NCBI RefSeq assembly: GCF_030283205.1
Contig: NZ_JASNWF010000008.1
Coordinates: 124,001 to 188,000, forward strand
Reading direction: 5' to 3'
Length of the DNA stretch: 64,000 bases
Source: Actinomadura opuntiae
GTDB taxonomy: Bacteria > Actinomycetota > Actinomycetes > Streptosporangiales > Streptosporangiaceae
Below the pieces are notes generated by a model that had not been told where the DNA came from, did no database searches, and was given only the letters and a program-made list of their open reading frames with translations. Shown here piece after piece: positions 1 to 7,351 of the stretch (its first letter is position 1; each line of letters opens with the position of its first letter). Position numbers and translations under genes: made by a program.

Positions 1-260
1 ATGGTCTGCAGCGTGACCTGGGCGGCCTTGCGCTCACCGAGGATCCGTTCCAGCGCCTGTCCGGCCGGCCCGGCCGGGCGGGTCGTGACCGTCGCGGTCT
101 CGGCGGCCGTCCGCGCGGACGCGGGCGGCATCGCCGCGGTGAGCGGCAGGGCCAGCGCCGCGGCCGCCGCGATGGCGAGCGCCCGGGAGCGGCTCCCGGC
201 GCGCCGTCGTCTTCCCGATGGTCGTGTCCGTCGCTTTTCCGGTCGTGGGCTCGACACCAT
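1..260 (-). CDS. Secreted protein, N-terminal part only (possible GH89 alpha-N-acetylglucosaminidase)
   Basis: The gene runs off the left edge; 86 residues are visible. The ATG at 260 follows a GGAGG ribosome site seven bases upstream. An Arg-rich n-region (about residues 9-26) precedes a hydrophobic Ala/Leu stretch (about 27-43) and an ASA cleavage site near residue 49, so this is a Sec or Tat signal peptide. The start of the mature protein (AGQALERILGERKAAQVTL) resembles the N-terminal lead-in of NAGLU-type GH89 enzymes; that assignment is from memory of the family and is tentative. It is divergent from a ROK regulator, which fits a sugar-related role. A longer overlapping frame on the same strand has no good start and is a shadow. 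Confidence 0.55.
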   Translation of the reverse strand, partial: MVSSPRPEKRRTRPSGRRRRAGSRSRALAIAAAAALALPLTAAMPPASARTAAETATVTTRPAGPAGQALERILGERKAAQVTLQT

Positions 261-377
261 GGTGGAACCTCCACCCGCGCGGGGGTTTGTTAAAGTCCTT
301 GCAATACCAGGACGGGTTCATGATCGGTGCGGAAGATCGTCCGGTCAAGGGGTCCGCGCGATCTTCCGGAGGGGGCG
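261..377. promoter_or_regulatory. Divergent promoter region between secreted protein and ROK gene
   Basis: This 117-bp gap separates two divergent starts. It holds a locally AT-rich patch around 287-308 (TTTGTTAAAGTCCTTGCAAT) that stands out from the GC-rich surroundings and is a plausible promoter/operator for the ROK protein. No clean inverted repeat was found. Confidence 0.35.
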
Positions 378-1565
378 ATGGACGAGGAGCGCACGGTCGG
401 CACCCCGGTACTGCGCCGCCTCAACACCGCCGCCGTGCTGCGCGCGGTGCGCGAGTGCGCGCCCGAGCCGGTGCGGCTCGCCCAGCTCGTCCGGCTGACC
501 GGGCTCACCCGGCCGACGGTGGGCCAGGCGGTGGACGACCTGGTCGAGGCCGGCTGGCTCCGTCAGCACGACCGGGCCGCGGCTTCCCCCCAGGGCGGCC
601 GTCCCGCGGTGCGGGTCTCGCTGCGCGGCCGCGCCGCGCCCGTGCTCGGCCTGGACGTCGGCCCGCACACCGTCAGCGCCGGGATCGACGACCTGGCCGC
701 CGACCGCCTGGCCGCGGTGCGGCTGCCCGCAGGCCGCACCGGTGCCGGCCGGCTGCTGGGCGTCGTCGACGAGGCGATCGGGCGGGTGCTCGCCGAGGCG
801 GGCCTCGGCGCGGACGAGATCGCCGCGGTCGTGGTCGCCACGCCCGGGATCGTCGACGCCGGCTCCGGCCGGATCCTGCTCGCGCCGAGCGTGCCGGGCT
901 GGACCTCGGTCGACCTGTCGGCGCACCTGCGCGACCGCTTCGGCTGCTCCGTCCAGGTGGAGAACGACGCGAACCTCGCGGCCCTCGCCGTCGCCGGGGA
1001 GCGCAGCGGGCCGGGCACCCTGCTGGCGGTGCAGTGGGGCGAGCGGCTCGGCGCCGGGGTCGTGATCGACGGGCGGCTGCACCGCGGCACCGGGGCCGCC
1101 GGCGAGATCGGCTTCATCCGGCCCTCCGGCGACGTCCCCGACACCGGCGACGGGCGCGGCCCCCTCGAACGGGCCATCGGCGCCGAGGCCATCACCGAGC
1201 GGGCCCGGCGGGCGGCGCGCGGCCGCACCGGAACCGTCCTGCGCGGCGACGGGCTCGACGCCGCCGCCGTCTTCGCCGCCGCGGCCGGCGGCGACGCGGT
1301 CGCCACCGAGGTCGTCGACGACGTGGCCGCGGCGTTCGCGCACGCCATCGCCCCGGCCGTGCTGGTCCTGGCCCCCGACGCCGTCGTGATCGGCGGCGGG
1401 GTGGCGCGCGCCGGGTCCGTCCTGCTCACGGCCATCACCCGGCATCTCGCCGAACTGACGCTCACGCCGCCGGCCGTGGAGTTCTCCGGCCTCGCCGAGG
1501 ACACCGTCCTCACCGGCGCGCTGCGGCTGGCGCTGGACGAGGTGTGGCGCCGTCTCCCGGGCTGA
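378..1565 (+). CDS. ROK family transcriptional regulator
   Basis: Likely sugar-responsive DNA-binding regulator, 395 aa. Residues about 15-62 form a winged-helix domain (RLAQLVRLTGLTRPTVGQAV). After it comes a ROK sugar-kinase-like domain beginning LGLDVGPHTV, with AGEIG near the middle. The ROK zinc motif (CxCGxxGC) is absent: the equivalent segment after AGEIGFI has no cysteines. This occurs in some ROK regulators and argues against a true glucokinase. I prefer the ATG at 378, preceded by GGAGGGGGCG, over an in-frame ATG at 327, which would add 17 residues. It probably controls the divergent secreted protein. Confidence 0.85.
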   Translation: MDEERTVGTPVLRRLNTAAVLRAVRECAPEPVRLAQLVRLTGLTRPTVGQAVDDLVEAGWLRQHDRAAASPQGGRPAVRVSLRGRAAPVLGLDVGPHTVSAGIDDLAADRLAAVRLPAGRTGAGRLLGVVDEAIGRVLAEAGLGADEIAAVVVATPGIVDAGSGRILLAPSVPGWTSVDLSAHLRDRFGCSVQVENDANLAALAVAGERSGPGTLLAVQWGERLGAGVVIDGRLHRGTGAAGEIGFIRPSGDVPDTGDGRGPLERAIGAEAITERARRAARGRTGTVLRGDGLDAAAVFAAAAGGDAVATEVVDDVAAAFAHAIAPAVLVLAPDAVVIGGGVARAGSVLLTAITRHLAELTLTPPAVEFSGLAEDTVLTGALRLALDEVWRRLPG

Positions 1566-1591
1566 CCGGACGGGCCCGCGCCCGGCGAGGG

Positions 1592-3346
1592 TCAGGCGCA
1601 GCGCGGGTCGGTGGAGACGACGGGGTCCTCGTGGCCGACCCAGCGGTGGCCGCCGAAGTGCCGGACGAAGATCGTCTCGGCGGTGCGGGTCGCGAGCGCC
1701 TGCGTGGTGAGGGTCGGGTTGGGGCCGCCGAGGCTGTTGGCGAGCGCGGAGTTGTCGGCGATGTAGAGGCGGTCCACCCAGCGGCTGCGGGCGTCGGCGT
1801 CCAGCACGGAATCGTCCGCCGACATGCCCATCCGCATCGACGAATGGACGTGCAGGAGCAGCGGCGCCCAGTCGAACCGGTAGACGCGTTTCGCCCCGGC
1901 CTTGCGGAGCAGTTCCGTCGCCTTGCGCGCAAGGAATTCCCGGGAGGCGAGTGTGTGCCGGGTCCGCTGCCGGGAACGGAACTCCACTTTCGGGATCGGG
2001 CCCTGCTCGTCCGGCGGGAAGGCCGACAGCGTGACGCGATTGTGCGCCTCGACGCTGTCGCCGGTGAGGACGAGGATGTTCAGCAGGCGGTCCACGCCGT
2101 TGGCGAGGGCCTCTTTCAGTTCGGGGCCGATGACGCGTCCGGTGCGCCCGTCCCAGGGGCCGGTGAAACCGCGGCCGTTGCGGTACTGGCCGCGGATCCC
2201 ACTGTCGGACAGCGCCATGGTGAACGCCTGCATCGCCGGTGGCAGGCCGATGTTCTCCAGCGCGCCGTATCCCGGGAAATCGCAGCGGGCGGCGGAACTC
2301 GGGCCGCGCGAGGAACCGGTGTCGTGGTCGAACAGTCCGGTGACGCCGTCGAGGAAATGGTCGGTGTAGCCGCGCCCGACCCAGCCGTTGGGATTCGGCA
2401 GGTCGCTGTTCAGCCAGAGCCGCGGCGTCTCGGTGGTGCCTCCGGCGAGGACGACCACGGCCGCGTCCTCGCGGTGGACCTCGCCGGTCCGCGTGTTCCG
2501 CCAGGTCACGCCCGTTGCGGCGAGCTCACCGTTCTTCGGGGCGGTGTGCACCTTGACGGCGTAGGAGTCGGCCAGGAGGGTGACGGCGCGCCCGTGCGGC
2601 GACCACGCATGGGCGGTGAGGGCCATGGGGACGTAACTGTTGTCCGTGGAGCGTTTCGCGGCCTGGTTGCGCGGGGCCCCCGCCGGTTCCATGCACCCTT
2701 CCAGGCAATAGCCGCAGTAAGTGCATCCGGTCGCCTGCGGATAGTGGAGTTTCGCCGGATCCCCCGTCTTCCCGGCGGTCCCGCCGGGTTGCAGGATGGC
2801 GTTCTCCTGGGGCCGGTACGACCACTGCTTGGTGTCCTTGGTCGTCTGGACGGGGATGCCGAGTTTCTCCGCGCCCCGGAAGAACACCGTCTCCTTGACG
2901 CCCATCGCCGCCGTCTGGACGGGAAGGGTCGCCTCCACCCACTCGTAGTACGGGACGAGTTCCTCATAAGTCAGCGGGAACGCGTGGGCAGTGTCGTAAT
3001 TGCCGCTGTCCGGCCCGTCGTATCCCTTGAACACGCCGCGGTAGGCGCGCGGCGAGTTGCCGTAGTAGTGCAGGGTCGTCCCGCCGACGCCCGCCACCTG
3101 GAGGAGGAAGGAGTTCTGCGGCTCCTCGCGGAGCCATTCCGGCTTGCCGCGGTCCGAAGGCCCCGCCCGCAGGAAACCCGTGATGGGGTTGTTGGCGTCG
3201 TTCTCGAAGTGCGTCCATTCCTTGCGCGGGTCGGCGTAGCGGGCACCCGCTTCGAGGAGCAGCACGTCGAGGCCGCGCGCGGCGAGCTCCTTGGCGACCA
3301 CGGGGCCGCCCCCTCCGGCGCCCACGACGATGACGTCCCGGCTCAT
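1592..3346 (-). CDS. GMC-family FAD oxidoreductase with a four-Cys Fe-S motif
   Basis: Predicted FAD-dependent sugar or alcohol dehydrogenase, 584 aa. The N-terminus has the dinucleotide fold VGAGGGGPVVAKELAARG with the acidic LLLEAG end. Residues 208-218 carry C-x2-C-x2-C-x3-C, matching the position and style of the 3Fe-4S ligands in the catalytic subunit of bacterial FAD-glucose dehydrogenase. The C-terminal GMC motif is present (HVHSSMRMG, then NPTLT). It has no signal peptide; its ATG overlaps the stop of the upstream Tat-exported protein (ATGA), so export as a complex with that subunit is likely. No cytochrome c subunit gene is adjacent. The substrate is unknown. Confidence 0.85.
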   Translation of the reverse strand: MSRDVIVVGAGGGGPVVAKELAARGLDVLLLEAGARYADPRKEWTHFENDANNPITGFLRAGPSDRGKPEWLREEPQNSFLLQVAGVGGTTLHYYGNSPRAYRGVFKGYDGPDSGNYDTAHAFPLTYEELVPYYEWVEATLPVQTAAMGVKETVFFRGAEKLGIPVQTTKDTKQWSYRPQENAILQPGGTAGKTGDPAKLHYPQATGCTYCGYCLEGCMEPAGAPRNQAAKRSTDNSYVPMALTAHAWSPHGRAVTLLADSYAVKVHTAPKNGELAATGVTWRNTRTGEVHREDAAVVVLAGGTTETPRLWLNSDLPNPNGWVGRGYTDHFLDGVTGLFDHDTGSSRGPSSAARCDFPGYGALENIGLPPAMQAFTMALSDSGIRGQYRNGRGFTGPWDGRTGRVIGPELKEALANGVDRLLNILVLTGDSVEAHNRVTLSAFPPDEQGPIPKVEFRSRQRTRHTLASREFLARKATELLRKAGAKRVYRFDWAPLLLHVHSSMRMGMSADDSVLDADARSRWVDRLYIADNSALANSLGGPNPTLTTQALATRTAETIFVRHFGGHRWVGHEDPVVSTDPRCA

Positions 3347-4125
3347 CCGGTCACCTTCCTGCGTCCCTGGTAGTAGCCGCGGAACTCGGGCCGTCCCTCC
3401 GAGGCCGGGGTGTAGCCGCTGTCCTGCCAGCCGACCGGGCGGCCTCGCAGCCGCCTGGTGGCCGGGTCGAGCACGCCCCATTCGGAGTAGCCGCCGAGCG
3501 CCGACAGCTCCAGCAGCGCCCCGGCGGCGTACTTCAGCAGCCCGGACGCCGAGCGCTTCAGCGGTTCGGGCAACTGGGCGTCCAGCGCCTCGACCAGGGC
3601 CGCATCGGGTCCTTCCAGCAGCTCGAACACCTTCGCCTTCCCGCGATAGGCCAGGCGGGAGAACGGTGCCAGGAAGGCGCCGCCGAGCGTGCGGGGATCG
3701 ACGCGGACGGCCTCGGCGTTCAGGATCAGCGCGACGATCGGCGCCAGCGGGATCTCGGCGTCGTTCTGGAGCGGCGCCGGTTTCGCGCCGCGCAGCAGCG
3801 GCGCCAGCGCGCCGACGAGCCCTCCGACGGGCAGGTCGGGGAAGGGAATGTAGCGGTTGAGGTTCTGGACGAGGAACTCCGGCAGCTTCGCCTCGATCCC
3901 GCCGGGTTCCTTGCGGGGCGTGCCCTGGGCGCGCGAGTAGGCGTCCGGGCCCGGCATGACGAAGACGGCGAGGCCCTTCATGGTGTCGAGCGTCCACTGG
4001 CCGAGCGCGTCGCGTTCGGCCTGCGCGGTCGCGGGTCCGGTGATGTCGGGGAGCGAGGCCGCGGCCGCGAGAAGTCCCGCGGTGCCCAGCAGCCTCCGCC
4101 GATCGGTGCGTGGTTCGTCCGGCAC
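3343..4125 (-). CDS. Tat-exported small subunit, gluconate 2-dehydrogenase subunit 3-like
   Basis: Protein of 260 aa with a twin-arginine signal (RRRLLGTAGLLAAAASL, about residues 9-25). The start is a GTG preceded by GGAGGATGACAAC. The remainder is helical with no obvious catalytic motif and a conserved-looking C-terminus rich in aromatic and basic residues (WQDSGYTPASEGRPEF). The arrangement, small Tat protein then GMC flavoprotein lacking its own signal with a 4-bp overlap, is that of the small (hitch-hiker) and catalytic subunits of FAD-dependent glucose/gluconate dehydrogenases. The family call rests mainly on that context. Confidence 0.7.
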   Translation of the reverse strand: MPDEPRTDRRRLLGTAGLLAAAASLPDITGPATAQAERDALGQWTLDTMKGLAVFVMPGPDAYSRAQGTPRKEPGGIEAKLPEFLVQNLNRYIPFPDLPVGGLVGALAPLLRGAKPAPLQNDAEIPLAPIVALILNAEAVRVDPRTLGGAFLAPFSRLAYRGKAKVFELLEGPDAALVEALDAQLPEPLKRSASGLLKYAAGALLELSALGGYSEWGVLDPATRRLRGRPVGWQDSGYTPASEGRPEFRGYYQGRRKVTG

Positions 4126-4402
4126 GTTGTCATCCTCCGGCCGCCCAAGCTAGTTGGGCGACCGGCGCCGTTCTCTGAAGGTGAGTGACAGGCTCGGGCG
4201 CCCGATTCCGCGCCGAACCCACAACTCCGGCGCCGCCGGGGCGGGGACTTGGCCGCCCACCAGCGGAGGGTTTGGGTTGTTTTGAGGTGTAAGGGCAGGT
4301 CCGCGGGTACGACGGCGGGACGTTCGCAGACGCATGACAGAGGAGTCACAGACGGACCGGCGGCCTTCGTTCCGCCGGTCACGGCAGCAAAGGACGCTTT
4401 CC
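4126..4402. other. Divergent intergenic region
   Basis: About 277 bp between the Tat small-subunit gene and the small secreted protein. I see no RNA gene, strong hairpin or inverted repeat. A TG-rich stretch around 4269-4290 (GTTTGGGTTGTTTTGAGGTG) is the only compositional oddity and may be part of a promoter. Confidence 0.3.
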
Positions 4403-4804
4403 ATGCTCTCCTGCCTGCGCATCCTCGCGGCCGGCTCGCTCGCCGCCGCGACCACCGCGACGATCACCGTGCCGGCCACCGCATCGGCCACGGCGTCGGC
4501 CACCGCGTCGGCCACGGCGTCGGCCACGGCGTCGGCCGCCGACCCGACGAGGCGCCCCGACGCCGACTACGTCTGCACCGACCTGGTGCTGTCCCCGAGC
4601 GGGTTCGCCAGGGGGACGAGCGCCTGCAAGGAGCAGAGGGACAAGGCCTCCGCCTCGGGCGACATCCACGGCACCTTCACCATCCACGGCGTGGTCCGCG
4701 AAAGGGCGAAGCGCGTCACCGTCACCTGCAAGCCGGACCCCGACCTGCCCAGGGACCCCTCGGGCGCCTACGTCCAGGAGGTCTTCGGCTTCCACTGCTC
4801 CTGA
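4403..4804 (+). CDS. Small secreted protein with Ala-Thr-Ser repeat linker
   Basis: Predicted 133 aa from the ATG at 4403, which follows AAAGGA; an upstream in-frame ATG at 4334 lacks a ribosome site and would spoil the signal peptide. A signal sequence (MLSCLRILAAGSLAAATTATITVPATA) leads into about five ATAS repeats, encoded by a 12-bp tandem DNA repeat. The mature domain of about 80 residues has four Cys, probably two disulfides, ending in FHCS. I do not recognise the family; size and Cys pattern recall small extracellular inhibitors but no diagnostic motif is visible. Confidence 0.65.
   Translation: MLSCLRILAAGSLAAATTATITVPATASATASATASATASATASAADPTRRPDADYVCTDLVLSPSGFARGTSACKEQRDKASASGDIHGTFTIHGVVRERAKRVTVTCKPDPDLPRDPSGAYVQEVFGFHCS
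4482..4542 (+). repeat. 12-bp tandem repeat coding ATAS units
   Basis: About five copies of GCGTCGGCCACG, inside the small secreted protein gene just after its signal peptide. It encodes a low-complexity linker and could vary in copy number. Confidence 0.7.
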
Positions 4805-4845
4805 CGGGACCTCCACGCCTATGGTCAGGGTTACCTTATATTCGG

Positions 4846-5481
4846 ATGATGGACCCTTCCGAGATCCGCACGGTGACGACCGAGGCCGAGCTCCGCGCGA
4901 TCGTCCCCGAGCCGCCGCGGGCCCTGTGGGACAAGGACATCGCCCGGATCGACGAGCACGCGCGCACGATCATCGCGCACTCTCCGTTCGTCCTGCTGGC
5001 GACCTCGAGCCCCGAGGGCGCCTGCGACGTCTCGCCCCGCGGCGACCCCGCGGGGTCGGTGCTGGTCCTCGACGACCACCGGTTGGCGCTCGCCGACCGT
5101 CCAGGCAACCACCGGATCGACAGCTTCCGCAACGTGCTGCACAACCCGCACGTCGGCCTGCTGTTCCTCGTGCCGGGAATGAACGAGACGCTCCGCGTGA
5201 ACGGCCGCGCGGCGCTGGTGTCGGACGCCCCGTTCTTCGACGACCTGGCCGTCCGGGGGAAGCGGCCGCGGCTCGCGCTCCTCGTCGAGGTCGAGGAGCT
5301 GTACATGCACTGCGCGAAGGCGTTCCTGCGCTCGTCGCTGTGGGATTCCGCGACCTGGCCGGACCGGGGGTCCCTGCCCACGCTCGGGCGGATCGCCAAG
5401 GACCACCTCGGTCTCAAGGAGGTGTCAGCCGAGGCGATCGACGCCGACCTCGCCGTGGACGCCGAAACGAACCGCTACTGA
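4846..5481 (+). CDS. Pyridoxamine 5'-phosphate oxidase-family FMN protein (MSMEG_1061-like)
   Basis: Predicted 211-aa flavoprotein of the split beta-barrel (PPOX) fold. Seen: the early barrel strands (PFVLLATSSPEGACDVSPRGDPAG), the family's NHRIDSFRNVL and NPHVGLLFLVPG segments, and an ETLRVNGRA strand. These match the FMN-dependent PPOX subfamily often annotated after MSMEG_1061; the natural substrate is not established. Two adjacent ATGs (4846, 4849) lack a ribosome site; TATATT sits about 10 bases upstream, so the transcript may be leaderless. Confidence 0.8.
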   Translation: MMDPSEIRTVTTEAELRAIVPEPPRALWDKDIARIDEHARTIIAHSPFVLLATSSPEGACDVSPRGDPAGSVLVLDDHRLALADRPGNHRIDSFRNVLHNPHVGLLFLVPGMNETLRVNGRAALVSDAPFFDDLAVRGKRPRLALLVEVEELYMHCAKAFLRSSLWDSATWPDRGSLPTLGRIAKDHLGLKEVSAEAIDADLAVDAETNRY

Positions 5482-5550
5482 CCCCGCCCCGCTACCGACC
5501 CCGCCCCGCTACCGACCCCGCTCCGCTACCGACCCGGCTCGCCGCTACCG
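5481..5550. repeat. 17-bp tandem repeat between convergent genes
   Basis: Three near-identical 17-bp units (ACCCCGCCCCGCTACCG) at 5481-5497, 5498-5514 and 5515-5531, with a degenerate fourth to 5550. They begin at the last base of the FMN-protein stop codon and run into the 3' end of the convergent TetR gene. No hairpin is formed, so a terminator role is unclear. Confidence 0.75.
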
Positions 5551-6171
5551 GCCGGCGCCGTGCACGGCCACGGACGGCCGGCGCAGCGCGGGGGCCAGCC
5601 AGCGGTCGAGGAGGGCGCGCAGCTCGGCGTCCTCGTGCGGCGGCTCGCTCGGGTGCTGCAGCAGCGACGTCAGCAGCCGCATGATCATCTCGGCGAGGCC
5701 GTTGAGGTCGTCCGCGCCGATCCCGGCGTCCCGCCAGTCGACGGGGAAGCGCTGCAGCATCTGGGCGCCGTAGGCGATGGCGTCCGCGGTGGTGGCCCCG
5801 CGGCCGAAGGCGCTGGAGTCCTCGAGCTGGAGCAGCAGGCTCAGGCGCGGCTCGGTCGGGATGGTCCGCACGCAGAACATCATGCCCTCGACCACGGCCT
5901 CGGCCGGGTCGGTGATCCCCTGGAGGTGGGCGACCAGCCGGTCGACGAACGACTCCGCGCCCTGCGCCGCCACCTCGCCGACGATGTCGCTGATCCGGGC
6001 GAAGTGGCGGTAGACGGTCTGGCGCGTGACGCCGAGCTCGTTCGCGACGTCGGAGAGGGTCGTCTTCCTGACGCCGTGCCGGTCGACGCACCGCGCGGTC
6101 GCGTCGACGATGCGCTGCCTGGCCTCGGCATCCGATGCGGGGGGACGGCCTCCCCAGCCGTGGTGCGCCAT
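5545..6171 (-). CDS. TetR family transcriptional regulator
   Basis: Predicted 208-aa repressor. Residues about 17-62 form the TetR DNA-binding domain (RQRIVDATARCVDRHGVRKTTL then VTRQTVYRHFARISDIVGEV); the rest is a helical ligand domain. It is the last gene of a three-gene operon (FAD monooxygenase, membrane protein, TetR; gaps of 15 and 4 bp). The operon promoter contains a 9-bp inverted repeat at 8880-8906, the natural candidate for its autoregulatory operator. Confidence 0.9.
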   Translation of the reverse strand: MAHHGWGGRPPASDAEARQRIVDATARCVDRHGVRKTTLSDVANELGVTRQTVYRHFARISDIVGEVAAQGAESFVDRLVAHLQGITDPAEAVVEGMMFCVRTIPTEPRLSLLLQLEDSSAFGRGATTADAIAYGAQMLQRFPVDWRDAGIGADDLNGLAEMIMRLLTSLLQHPSEPPHEDAELRALLDRWLAPALRRPSVAVHGAGR

Positions 6172-6175
6172 GGCC

Positions 6176-7336
6176 CTAGGATCGCACAGGCTCCGCGGCC
6201 GGCCGTGACGCGCGCACGCGCAGGACGGCCGCGATGAGACCCGCCGCGGCGACCGTGCACAGCGCGGCGTACCACAGGCTGCCGATCGGCGTTCCCTGCT
6301 CGGTGACGCCGCCGGTCGAGGCGAAGTAGGCGGGCAGCGCGGTCAGCCACAGCACGACGAGGACGCCGAGGTACGTCGCCGGGTAGGTCCGCACGAACAG
6401 CGGCGATTCCACCGGTGCGATCTTGTCGGCGCGTGCCGCCCGCCATGCGTCCGCGAACAGGTAGAGCCCGGCGATCCAGACGGCGGCGAGCTCGACGGAG
6501 AGGACGGCCCGCTGGATGCCGACTTGGTCGTCGCCGCGGAACGCGCCGCTGGGCGCGCTCGCGACGATCATCGCGAGCGGCGTCACGGCCCCGGCGACGA
6601 CGGTGCGCCAGGCGACGGTGCGCAAGGCGACGGTGCGCAAGGTGACGGTCCGGCCGGCGGGCGCGCCGCGGCCGGGCCGGTCGCCGACGAGCCGGACCAC
6701 GAGGTAGGTCATCGCGCCGAAGGACACCGAGGCGAACAGCAGCATGCTGTTCATCGGCACCGACGCGAGCGCCGGCTGGTTGATCATCTCGTTGGCGGGG
6801 TTCCACGCCCACCACTTCAGCTGCGGGCCGAGCTGGTCGAAGACCTCGTAGAAGACCTGGCAGGCGAACGCCACCGCCACCGAGCCGGCCAGCGGCCCGC
6901 GCCGCGCGAAGACCCCCAGCGCCCGGACCAGCTCGTAGGCGAGCTGCGAGATCGCGGGATAGAACGCCACGATGTAGAGCGGCAGCCGGTCGTACATGAA
7001 CTGCACGGTGAACACGTTGTGGGAGAAGATGAACCCGACCTGCTTCTCCAGGCCGAACCAGCCGGGGAAGTAGAGCGGCGGTTCGATCACCGACAGGTAG
7101 ACCACCGACGCGAACCACAGCGAGATGTTGACCGGGTCGCCGTCGCGCCGCCAGCGCCGCCACGCGTGGACGAGGGCGAACACCGCACCGCCGATGACGA
7201 CCAGTTCGAGGACGGGCATGGTGCCGTTCGCCAGGTCGAACGGGTTGCGGAAGGTCACCAGAGGATCGGTGTGGTGGCAGGAGAAGCCGAGCTTCTCGGC
7301 GACGCGCTCGGCCGCCGGGTCGCAGGTGTACCCCAT
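6176..7336 (-). CDS. Polytopic membrane protein of unknown function
   Basis: Predicted 386 aa with about eight transmembrane segments, for example PVLELVVIGGAVFALVHAW near residue 42, MNSMLLFASVSFGAMTYLVV mid-protein and a C-terminal hydrophobic helix pair. Start ATG follows GGAGGAGCGAGAC. A conserved-looking aromatic block (SVIEPPLYFPGWFGLE) sits between early helices. A 15-bp DNA repeat at 6601-6645 produces a TVALRTV-type repeat in a loop. Co-transcribed with the upstream FAD monooxygenase, so it may transport or bind the same hydrophobic substrate. I do not recognise the family with confidence. Confidence 0.75.
   Translation of the reverse strand: MGYTCDPAAERVAEKLGFSCHHTDPLVTFRNPFDLANGTMPVLELVVIGGAVFALVHAWRRWRRDGDPVNISLWFASVVYLSVIEPPLYFPGWFGLEKQVGFIFSHNVFTVQFMYDRLPLYIVAFYPAISQLAYELVRALGVFARRGPLAGSVAVAFACQVFYEVFDQLGPQLKWWAWNPANEMINQPALASVPMNSMLLFASVSFGAMTYLVVRLVGDRPGRGAPAGRTVTLRTVALRTVAWRTVVAGAVTPLAMIVASAPSGAFRGDDQVGIQRAVLSVELAAVWIAGLYLFADAWRAARADKIAPVESPLFVRTYPATYLGVLVVLWLTALPAYFASTGGVTEQGTPIGSLWYAALCTVAAAGLIAAVLRVRASRPAAEPVRS
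6601..6645. repeat. 15-bp tandem repeat inside the membrane protein gene
   Basis: Three 15-bp units (CGGTGCGCAAGGCGA with small changes) in frame, encoding repeated (R/W)TVxL residues in a loop of the membrane protein. Confidence 0.7.
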
Positions 7337-7351
7337 GTCTCGCTCCTCCGC

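Noticed and set aside
218..3373. Very long plus-strand frame of over 1000 codons
   Set aside because: Its translation is Arg/Pro/Ala-rich noise, antisense to the GMC gene and out of frame with the ROK gene. High GC removes stop codons from shadow frames.
5481..5550. CRISPR-like array
   Set aside because: Units are direct 17-bp tandem repeats without spacers and no cas genes are present.
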